Source: Calliphora vicina | Taxonomy: Eukaryota > Arthropoda > Insecta > Diptera > Calliphoridae | NCBI RefSeq assembly: GCF_958450345.1 | Contig: NC_088781.1 | Span: 25,831,857-25,895,856 of the forward strand | Reading direction: 5' to 3' | DNA: 64,000 bases | In this document: positions 38,401 to 50,400 of the stretch, piece after piece | How positions within the stretch are numbered: position 1 is the first letter of the stretch | Layout: every line of letters starts with the position of its first letter | Made by a program: the position numbers and the translations under genes | Notes under the pieces: model-generated | What the model saw: the letters and a program-made list of their open reading frames with translations, nothing else | The model's database searches: none | Told to the model about the DNA's origin: nothing

Positions 38401-41400
38401 TAGCTGTTAACCAAAAACTGATGACACCTTTTTTAGAGGCCCCACTGTTTTTCAGAAACTTTGGGGGCCCATAAAAAAGGAGTGAGTATTGAACAGTTTT
38501 CCGAAGCTTCTGTCTTGAACAGTCAGTCGATGACCCTGTACTGAACAGATGACCGAAGTATCTGTATTGAATAGACGACTTAAGTCTCTGTATTAAACAG
38601 TTGGCCGAAGTCTCTGTGTTAAGCAGTTGATCGAAGCCTCTGATATGATCAGACGATCGAAATATCTGTCTTGAATAGACGACTGAAGTAACTGTCTTGA
38701 ACAGTCGACCGATCTCGTCGAGTTCCGGAATAAAAATGGGTGGACCGATTTGTATCAGTAATATCTAAGTGGTTGGTAAATTCTGCCCCGTATGAACCCT
38801 TTCAGTGTGTAAACTTTCGTTAATTACATAAAAAGTATTTTAAACTAAATGAGAATTACTAGGTGAAAATTTAAGCTAATTTAATCATTATGATATAAAT
38901 GTTTTATTATTAAATTTATTATTTTATATTATGTAGGGGAAAATAGGTAGATACTTATCCACGTTACAATTTGACCTTAGTCCCCATATAAAGTCCCTTT
39001 CAAAAATTAATTTTAATGTTCCCATTTATGTAACTTAAAACATACATTAGTATAGTGATAAAATTTGACAAGAAAGTGTTTTATATAAATTTTAATCATT
39101 GTACCAAATTTTGTTATGATCGGTTCAAAGTTGCCCCTAGGTCCCATATAAGGCCCCTTAAGAAAATTAGTTTAACTTTAATAATTGACTTAAAAACATG
39201 AAATTGTTCCAGCATAAATATTTAAGACATTGTTTGTTCTTAAAATATTGAAAATAGCTGTTAATCATGTCTTTCAGAGGAAAAAATATTGTATTAACCG
39301 CTTAATGATTTGTCTAATGAGCAAATATAAAAGTGAAGAATATAGAAATTTAAAAATTTATTGTGGAATATAACTATTTTTTTAAGAAAACCTTATTTCA
39401 CCTTTAAAAACCACATCATTGTTTTTGGGTAAAAAAATTTTTGAATTTTTTTTTCTTTTTAATTTTTGAACGAATTGTTTTAACATAACTATTTATAATT
39501 TTTTTTTATTTTGAAAATAACAGTTGATTATGTCTCTTAAATTCGTTTAGCGAACAAAGAATTATCATATAAAACTCTTAAAATTCAATTTCCTGACATT
39601 GACAGCTTCTCAAAACTACAAATCTCAACTTAATATCTTCGAAATTCACAATATGGTGCGGAATTTTGTTGTTGATCGAGCTGCATACTTGGTTTTTTAA
39701 ATTTCTTTAAATTAATTTTTGTCTTTTTGGCCAGGTTTTATGGTTACTTAATTCCATTTGACTGAGGTTATTATTTAAAAATTTTAACAAATAAATGAAC
39801 TTAACATGTGGGTGTCCTAAAAGAACGGCAACTAACTTTATATAGATTTCAAAGAGACTCTCTAGTAGCTGATTAATCAACGTATGGCGGTTTATTTATT
39901 TGTTAAATGGTTACCTCGTTAGCTACCTAACTAGCTTCTTAAATAAGTCTTACTTAAATCTTACTTTTAAATAAACTTAACGGGAAAGTAAATAACTACG
40001 TCCCAAAGTAAAAACATCAAAAAAGCTTAAACTGCCTGCTCCCCAAATTACTTAAAGATACTAAACTGACAATTGATTCTACACTTAATTATTTCCCAAT
40101 AAGCATTTTCACTGGAATTCAAGTTGAAAGCAAGTGTAATTCAAGCTTTGAATTATAGTCAAGCAATTGAATTACAGTTTATTTCAATAGCAATCTCCAT
40201 TAAAAAGGAAACATATATTCAAGCCATTTGTTTTTTGTTGGAAAAATATTTAATTTTTTCATAAATAATTTGCATTCAAGTCAAATTCCAGCAAAATGTT
40301 CAAGTACTTGAATTTTTGGGGCTATGGTGATGCTTATTGGGTTTGGATGAATTAAGTAAACAATATATTTTTCATTGCAATTTCACTAATACTATAGAAT
40401 TTATTATAAAACATTTTTCCCTCAACCCCACTGTGCAACATCTGTTTTCCCATAAACACACACACAGACCTATAAACATTTGCACTTATTCATTCTTAAC
40501 ATTCAATTTATGAGTTCGAAACAAATGTTTTTCTATTCTGTGTGCCAAAACAAAAGTCATCATCAATTACGTGCTACAACGTTTTGTAGAAGGAGGATGT
40601 TTGATTTTTGCGTGTTTTTATAAAATATAAAACAAAATGAGCAACATTATATAAATAACAAAAAAAAAAAAAACTAAAAATCAAATGTATTTGTGTCTAA
40701 TCCAAAATAAACTCTTAATTACTTGTTTTTTTTTTCATTTTTATATAAACTGTAATTTAGTAGTAGAGTAAATGAAAGCTACAGATTTACTTACCAAGGA
40801 TACATTTGTGAGGGTTTCTTTCCAATTTGCAGGCCCTCCTCTTCGAAACGTTGCATTTCACCATTCTTATCATGATTTTTCTTAATCCACCACACGTACG
40901 ACTGTATGGAGCCATTGGTGATATTAAGTGCCAAAATTCTGGCACCCGTAGTATAATCATCACTTAGTAAGCCTTTGGCCAAAGCATCCGATAAACCTGT
41001 AGGTGGATAAGGAGAAAATAAACAACAAATTTTATTGGACAATGGTCAGTTAAGGTGAAAGGAAGGAAATATTTTATTTTGAGTTGAGTAATTAAGTATT
41101 TTAAGGGATTTTGTTAGTATTTGGGGTAAATGAATTAATCTTTACAATTTACAGATATGTGGAGGAACAAAAGTGTTCGACAAATTTGTAAAAACTTGTT
41201 ACATAGATTCTTTATGATCATACAAAATATAAAGTTTCTCAAAAAAAATTCAATCAAAATTTTTTGGAAATAAATCTGGCATTTCTAACTGGCTGGTAGG
41301 ATTGCACAGATGTGTCTTAGATAGACCTGCCGCATAGGCCATATCTCATGGTGGTCTAAACACCGGATAGAAACAATGCGTATATCAGCGCCATTGAACG

Positions 41401-44400
41401 CCTTGCCAAAGAACGCTCAATTTGCAAATTCTCGTACAAGATTGCACGGATCATTGCACTAACCCCTTGCTCGAGAGCTTGGGCTATCTAATCCCTGCCA
41501 TCCATAGCTAGCTAATCAACTAACAAGCCCTGGGCAATTATCAGAACAGCAACATCCTGCCTGGTAATCCAGTCCGATGTATGATCTCTGACTTCAAAAA
41601 CTCCCGACCGATAAAAGTCAGAGTGTGCCACAATAATACACACTTCAGACCTCGATCAGGAACCAAGCCCAACGATCAGTACATCACGAATGCTACTCTC
41701 CCAATACATTTCCTGAGCACAAACTCTAGTTGTTATCTGCTAATTTCAATGGCTCTGTTGTACTCAGCAACAGCACTCAGAAGATTCATTTGGTGTTCCG
41801 AAGTTCGTCACTAGCCCAAACATCAGTAGTTTAACCAACGATCTTCTTCCCGCGATTTTGGGTTTAAACCACAGCCACCACGATCGTCACCCGAAGTGAC
41901 CAACCCAATGATCCTACAGGACCGAAGTCCTGGGGCCAAGGATCCCCGTGGTACTAGATAAGACTCTAGCCAGCTGCGAATTTAAAAGAATTAAATTCTC
42001 ACCAGGAATGAGATCAGTGGGGCAGAATCGAAATTTTTTGGAAATAAATCTGGCATTTCTAAACGGCTGGTCCGATCGGGATTTAAGTTATTAAAATGGG
42101 CCATACAAATGCTCCAGGGACGTCGATACGGGGGCTCAAATTAAGGTAAAATTATTTGTTTCCAATCCGATTTAAAAGATTTTAATATTTTTGAAAAGCG
42201 CTCGGCTAGGTCTTCAAAAAACATGCTTGCGTATGCTATTTATCTCTTCAAATTTTCGAGTTATAGGCATTTAAAAATTAAAATTTTAAAATTTGGCCTT
42301 ACCTTGGCCCGCTCTTTTAAAAATATAGGGCGTAATTTTGGACCGAATGGACTCGAATTGTTTTTGTTAGTTAGACAACTAAATTAGTAATAATATACAA
42401 AAGATTTGAGGTCAATATCTATCATGGATTTAAATATTAAAAAAATAGTAGATTTTTGCTGTTTCTTTTGGCGAAAAAGTGACTTAACTCTTTTTTTGTT
42501 AAAAAAAAACTTTCTTTACGAACATATAAGCATTTTATGTTTTTCTGTAAGGTATCTTTATGGAGAACATTTTGGTATAAAAAACATGTAAAATTTTTCA
42601 AATATGTCGCCCCTACGTCTTTCGGAATTTGACCTATTTTTTATCAGAAATTCAACTTTGCGCCACATGTTCTAAAATCCCAAAGCTCGCATCAGAAAAA
42701 AAAAGCAGCTTTGGAAACCATGATGTGTTCCCTATTTATTGCCAAAGTTGTTTTTCCAGCCCCAAAAGAAATGTGGACTCTATGTCCAGAATTGTAAAAA
42801 TACCATTTTTGGTATTTTTGCTATAATTTTTAGGAATTGCTGGATTTTCTTTGACGTTTTGACAAGGTTTTTTACACTTTGTTAGTTAGCATGACAAATT
42901 TAAAAAACGTTGAAAATTTCAATGAGTTTTGTTAATAAATAAAGATTTTATTACATATTACATATTTATTGAGTTTTTAAAACTAAAATTTGTATCAAAA
43001 TTTTAATAGGATTTCAAATATTATGAACAATTTGATCCACATTTATTCCGAACTATTTTTTTTTGTTAAAATAAGTAAATTTTTAGTTATGCAAAGAGAA
43101 TTTCAAGTCAATATCTCAATTCGATTCAAAAATATGCCTTTTTAAAACTCCATCCTTCAAACATATTGAATTTTTCATATTTTAATGTGACTAAGTCAGA
43201 ACCATTGACTTGTTGTTGAAAGACCGAGCGCTTTCCAAAAATATAAAAATCTTTGAAATCGGATGAGAAATAAAACAATGGTACGTGTTTAAAAATTGTA
43301 TATGTCGAAGGGACCCTACTTTGAGCCCCTATATCGCCACCCCTTTGTGGGGCCCATTTTAATATTTAACTTAAACTCGAAAACTCCTTAGAAAAAAATG
43401 TTAAAAACTGCAAAAAAAAAATTTTATTCTGCCCTACTGTGCAAGGTTCATTTAGTCATAGTTATTTCAAGTTATTTTCATTGTTGTTAGAATTTTTTGG
43501 AAAAGCTCACATATATTATAAAATTATTATATTTAAGTATCATCAGTTGCATAACAAAATCTTTTTCACTAAAACTCTCACTTACCTCCATGTCTTATAA
43601 TGCCCACTTCCTGTAAAATGGAAGCAATCAAATCAGCCTTTTGTCTCGAACTATCATAGCGCTCCGAATTGATGGGTACTTGCAAGGGACGATACAACGT
43701 TGAAATGCACAAAGTACCCAAGTTTTCAGTGGCAATGTCATGTATGGTTACCAGCGACTGTTCAATGGCATCCTGTTGAAACCAAAAAAAAAAGGAGACA
43801 AAAACAATAAATAAATTAAAATGTGTTTTATAAAAGATGAAATTATTTTTTATGGCAGAGTAACTAAACTAAGCCCTTCATCAATTTATTACTTATTTTT
43901 GTTGCTGCATAAACTTTCTTTACAGTTTTTTATTACTTTTGGAAAAGGGCCAATATGTTAGTTTAAGTTGTTTTTGTTATTGTTGTTAAAACGCTTTTAC
44001 AAAACAATTAGTTTAATTGCTGTTTATGATAAATTATACCACTTTATTTGTTTGTGGTAGAGGATGGTGAATTCCACAAGAGTAGCATGAATGAATACTT
44101 ATGCAACAATAAATTTTTTACACCCTTAAGCTTTTTCTCTCTTTATTATTTATGTACCTACTCACATATACATACATATAGGTTTCCCAGCAGTTCTAGG
44201 AGACAGTCTCGAACTAGTGATTTTAGGGTGATAACGTGACTAGTTATTTTAACACGTGCATGACTTAAACAGGGGGTAAATTGAACCTTTTTGATTATAA
44301 TGAGACTGTCTGATAGCTGGTCCAATGTAGTCAATGTATTGGATTCACGTACTGGTTACATAGCGTCAGTTGCGTTACTAGCTACCTAACTGGTTACTAA

Positions 44401-47400
44401 TTCACCTAAAATAGTCAGCTAAAAAGACATATCATAGACTGTCCTATAAACGATTGCTTGTAAATAAACCTTCCTCCGGCAATTCTCTAAAGTAATGCTT
44501 CTGGTGGGTAAAATAACTACTTTCTAAAGTGCAGTCCAAAATAAGCGTTTAAAGTGACTCAACTATAGGTTACTAAGAGACCCTAAAGTGATTATTGTCT
44601 TCACGCTATGTTACATGGAATATCTTTCTACTTAAGCAAAAATAAAAATAAACTGTATGAGAATTATATCAATACAATTTGTATAAAAGCAGTTTGTACG
44701 AATTACTCACAAATTGTTTAAAGCGACTACACTCTAAATTACATAGAGACACTTAAGTGGCAATTGAATTCACGATAGATTACCTGGAATGTATAAAGTA
44801 ACCAATTAACTTCTCTCTGCACTACAAAGAGCACATACATGAAAAAGGACCGAAAATATATAATGGAGTTAGCCAAGTGATAAGACATTAGTTACAATTA
44901 TTGTCTATAAGGGATACATTGACTACTTGATTAACTGCTGGGAAGAAGTGTGTGTTTTATTTATGATAGACGACAGACAACTAAAAAGCCCAAGTGTTGA
45001 TGTACTTAAGAGCGTCGTGTATATTTTATAGGTTTTTTTTCTATTATTTCTATTTGTTTCTCATTCATGTTGTTTTGAACGTTTTTTTTTTCTAGTAATT
45101 CTATTTTTTTTTGTTTTGTTTCATCTGTTTTAATCCCGCCATTTGACCTTTTAATTACTAGTCGTTTTAATTTTTTTTCACATATAATTCTCAGTATTGG
45201 CGGGATTAAGTTTAATGAACTGTTATTGACACACATACGTTTATAGTAAATAATGTGTATCACTTTTTATTCGATTTTAATTATAATTAGTTAACATTTA
45301 TAATGTTTGCTGAAAAAAGAAAACAGATGAGTAGCTGTAAAGGGGCATACTAATCAGGGATTAGGGTCATGTTAAGGTATCAGCTTATATTCAAATATAT
45401 ATTTCTTCTCGAATCTAAGTTTTTAATCGAATCACATATTTTGCAAAGCCAATTGGATGTATATTAACAACGCACAGTGGTATAGAACAAAAGAGGGAAA
45501 TAAATCTGTAACTTCTAAACGGTTTGAATTTGGACCTCAAGGACCCACTAGAAAGACGGTCAGGGGTCCCCAAAGTAAGATACCTCGGGTATGTTAAATT
45601 TTTAAATCGATCCTATTTCTTCATTTGTGTTCGGATTTCAAAAAAAATGCACATTTATATATATAATCTCCACATGGAGCACTACAATTATCTCTTATAT
45701 CTTAGGAGATATTCGCATTTGAAAATTTAATTTTCAAAATTTTTACCCACCCTACTCCAGTTCAAATTTTCCCGATTTCATGTTTCCTTTCTTGGACTAA
45801 CAAAAATTTTTTTTCATTTAAAATATTTCATTTTTATACCCTTCACCTTCGTGAGAAGGGTATATATAAGTTTGTCATTCCGTTTGTAATTTCTACATTT
45901 TTCATTTCCGACCCTATAAAGTATACAGTACCCCAAGAAAGTCTACATACAGGAAAAATTATTATGTTACTTTAATTTAAAGCAGTTTTTTTAGTTTTTT
46001 TTTTATGAGATATATAATCATAAATGTCTTATGTCGATTTTAGCAAAAAAATTCAAATAACGCCCAAAAGTTCACCGTTATTAGAGTTATTGATTCGGAG
46101 TAAAATAACGTAAAATTTATTCTCGGTCACTCCTACTTTTGGGTGGGCGGGACTATTAAGTTTCATAATATTTTGAACATTAAAGCCAAAAAAACCAAAA
46201 ATTTCGTTATTTGACTCAGAATCAAAAAATTTAATAACGGTGAAATTTTGGAAGTGATAGGAAATGTAGCTAAACCCGACTTAAGTGATGTTGTTTTAAT
46301 TTATTTTTTTAACAAATATATTTCACTACTTTTAACTTACAAATACAGCTTTCAACGAAAGAAATTTAATTTGAATTCCTGTATGTAGCCTTTATTGGGC
46401 TACTGTATATATTCTGGATCCTTATAGATAGCGGAGTCGATTAAGCCATGTCCGTCTGTCTGTCTGTCAATTTTCTGAAGATATCTTCTTGATCCAAATC
46501 TTCAATAATTCTGTCAGACATGCTTTCGAAAAGTTTGCTATTTAAAATCAGCAAAATCGGTCCATAAATAACGGAGATATGAGCAAAAAAACCGGGACAA
46601 CCTCGATTTTTGACCTATTTTTGATCTATATCTAGATTACTAAGTCATTAATATAGACAATATGGATATCTAATGATAGATATTTCAAAGTCCATTGAAA
46701 CGATGTAGATAAGGCTATAGTAAGTTGGACCTACAATGGGTCAAAATCGGGAAAAATATTTTTTAACCCGAATTTTTTTTTCATCAACAAATTTTTTTAA
46801 GTCATACATTTTTTTTTAAAAAAAAAAAAATTTAAAAACTAAAAAAAAAAAATTTTTTAAAAAAAAATTTTTAAAAAAAATTTAAAAAAAAAAATTTGGA
46901 AAAACATTTTAAAAAAAAAATTAATTTTGTTTACCTAAAAATATTTAAACAAATTTATTTTAAAGTATAATTTGGTGAAGGGTATATAAGATTCGGCACA
47001 GCCCAATATAGCTCTCTTACTTGTTTATATAAAATTCAACTTTAGGGCAAAAATTCTCAAATCACTATATCGTCCCCTTAATAAAACAATAGTGTATAAT
47101 TTTTTTGCCATTTCGAAATAATCGAGTTTAAAATGTTTGTGTTAGTAGACATCTAGAAAAAATGTAATATTTCATTTGATCTATTGACCCACTTTTTGGA
47201 AGTAGAATTTCACCAAATTTTCACCACATACACGCAGAGAAAAAATATAATTGGGCATGGTTACTGTAACCATTTATATAGTGTTACAAGATTTTTAACA
47301 ATATTATAGTCACAGTAACCATTTACATGATTGTGGTAACCATAATATGGTTAATTTACGATTCACATGATTGTATCAACCATATATATGGTTACAGTAA

Positions 47401-50400
47401 ACAAATATATGTTTGTGGCAACCATATTTATGATGAATTATTTTATCATAATATGTTGTTCTCAGATTATGATAAGCCTTAAGCCGAGAGCACCATAATA
47501 TGATAAGTCCTTCATCATATAAATGGTTGTCACAAACATATATTTGTTTACTGTAACCATATATATGGTTGATACAATCATGTGAATCGTAAATTAACCA
47601 TATTATGGTTACCACAATCATGTAAATGGTTACTGTGACTATAATATTGTTAAAAAACTTGTAACAATATTGAAATGGTTACAGTAACCATGCCCAACTA
47701 TATTTTTTCTCTGCGTGTATAGAATCAGTTATGTAGATTCTTATTATGCAATAAAAAAATAATGGTGTATATGCTTATACACCATTGTTTTATTGAGGGG
47801 ACGATATGTTTATCAAAATATAGTAACCCATTTTGTCTGTTTTTCAGAAATATTTATAACTTTTGACAATTAAGAAATTCATGGAAAAATGTGACAAAAA
47901 TTTATTTTTATTGAGTTTTGCAAAGTACAAATTTTTCAAATTGAAATTAAATTTTTATTTATGAATATTTTTTAATGAAATTTTACAGTTATATATATTA
48001 TTCTATTGAAAATGGAAAAAATATATATTTGTTAACAGGAATCCCGCAATTTCCAAAATTTTTTTTAGTTTTTTGGCGTCGCACAGTGGCTCATTTTCGT
48101 TTTTCATCGGCCAAAACTCTGTAACTTTTGAACCGATAGAGATATTTTAGAAATTTTTTTTGGTGGACAGATAACTTCTTGAATTTTTCTCCAGTTTTAA
48201 TTTCATTAAAATCGGTTCAGCAGTTGTTGCGCAATTTAAGGTTAAAGTTGAGCTTTTAATTTTTTATAGCATTTAGTATGAAAATGCAAATTTTTTGTTT
48301 TTTGAATCAGCTATACTTATTAAAAAAGTTATCAGCAGTTAAAAACAAGTAAGGAAGTATGTTCCGCCAAGCTCGACTATATAATACCCTACACTATAAT
48401 TTATTTTCATGAATGATTTTCGGAAGCGGGTCTTATATGGGAGCTATGACTAATCATGGACCGATCGTCATGAAATTAGGTCGTGTGATTTATGTCTATA
48501 TGGAAGTTATTTCTATTTTTTGTGTTTATACCAAAATTTTTAAGAGATTTATGCTCGTTAAAGTGATTTTCGGAAGTGGGTCTTATATGGGAGCTATAAC
48601 TAATAATGGACCGATCGCCATGAAATTAGGTGACATTAATTCAATTTATATAAAACTTATTTGGAGCAAAATTTGTGTAGATACATATATAAATTAACCA
48701 TTTACGACTGATAAAGTATAACTTCGGGAGAACATTTGTATGGGTGCTAGATGAAATAGTGGACCGATTTCAGTAATTTGCAATAGACTTCGTCCTCGGG
48801 CCGAAAAAAAATTATGTACCAAATTTTATCGCAATATCTTCAAAATTGCGACTTGTACTTTGCGCCAGTCATATGAACAAATAAAATAAAAATAGAACAA
48901 AAATTTGGGAGTTATTTCATTCAAATGAAAAAAGTGTTCAACAAACAGGTCAAAACAGGTCAACAGGTATATATAGGCTTAAAGAGGACACTTTGGACTT
49001 TCTCCTGGTTGTAAAATTTGTTAAACCCCTTTTGACCCTAAGCACTTTTACTCCACTGAAATTCAAATTTGGCTAAAATATAGTATCTGAGAAAAAAAAT
49101 TAATAACACATCGGGTATAAACGGTACAATGACAAATCATATCAGCTCTTAAAGACTATTATCCTACCAACATAACAAAAGAAAAATCATCCAATTATCT
49201 ATAATAGTTTGCGAGTAATGATAATTTACTTCTGATCAAATTTACAAAAATCACATTTTTATAAAATGACATAAAATATTTGACTTTAACAGCATGCCAA
49301 GCACACAATTGACAATATTTTTATCTAATTTTTTGGCTACCTTAGTTTCAATGTGAATGGCATTAAAATTTTTGAAATCGGAGTTAACAAAAAGTTGGAC
49401 TTTTGGCCGATGAAATTGAGATATGAACCACCGTGCGTCGGGGTTTTTGGAAATCTTTACAAAATAATAAAGAACATATTGGGTCATTTAAAATAAGTTA
49501 CTATATTATGATATCGACTACGCGATTTGAGAATTTTTGCACTAAAGTTGAATTTTACATGGAAACTAGGCGTCTTTTAGATGGACCTGATGGGTATCAA
49601 ACATTTTAAATTTTTTTTCATTTGAAATATTTGGTGGTAGATTTTTTTTTAGATAACTTAAGAAGAAAAGCAGTACTTGTTTTCCAAAAAATTCAAATGC
49701 ATACAACTTTGAACTCGGTCAGTATTTTTAAACAATTATTTTTTATTTGACACATACATTTGTTGTTAGTCCAATAAAGGAAAAGTGGAGAAAATGTGGA
49801 AATTTTTGGACACGCTGTTATCAAAAAAAAAACTGGAGTAGGATGGGTAAAAATTTTGAAAATTTAATTTTCAAATGCGAAAAATTTAACAAACCCGAGG
49901 TGTCTTACTTTTGGAGACCATGACGGCACCCCTGGTTAGCCCATGAGGTCCAAATTCAAAACTTAAACTGGACAACACTTCCTCTTTTCGGATGTGAAAT
50001 TTCATTCAAACCGGACTAACGATTTAAAAGTTACATATTTATTTCCCACTGTATCACTGTGGTTCCAAATCAAAATCTAGGTGGACAAAATTATTTGGCG
50101 CTCTTTTTATATAGATAGAATAGAATCCGATTTCAAAAAAAATGTTTAAAAGATCCATATAAACTTTTTTTCAAGTTACAGTAGGGTCTAGATATACATA
50201 TAAAAAAACATTAATAAACAAGTAAGAGAGCTATATTCGGCTGTGCCGAATCTTATATACCCTTCACAAAATTATACTTAAAAATATTTTTTTTTTAATA
50301 TTTTTATTTAAAAAAAATCAAAATTTTTTTTTCCAAATTGTTTTTTAATTTTTTTTTAAAAAAGTTTTTTCAAAATTTTTTTTTTTTTAATTTTTTTAAT

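Larger units (their letters stand above)
34140..40794. other. Receptor intron 3, 6.7 kb
   Basis: AT-rich, with an R-family fragment, a 2.1-kb element with long inverted termini, a 26-bp minisatellite and a MITE at 40095-40341. Bases 34,200-35,700 and 38,750-39,800 show no structure I can name beyond short dispersed repeats such as GGTCCCATATAAGGCCCC near 39150. Confidence 0.65.
40997..43585. other. Receptor intron 2, repeat-filled
   Basis: 2.6 kb between exons 2 and 3, almost wholly occupied by a GC-richer dispersed repeat (41297-42010) and an M-family element (42015-43439). No exon is seen. Confidence 0.7.

Noticed and set aside
41581..41814. 77-codon plus frame in the S repeat as a possible gene
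   Set aside because: The second S copy does not keep this frame, and no domain is recognised.
47376..47621. 81-codon frame with repeated NHIYGY-like words
   Set aside because: Lies in the 493-bp palindrome and reflects its repeated ATGGTTAC words.
48413..48697. 94-codon plus frame with two GSGSYMGA repeats
   Set aside because: Falls on two tandem copies of a dispersed non-coding repeat inside a TIR element; no domain.
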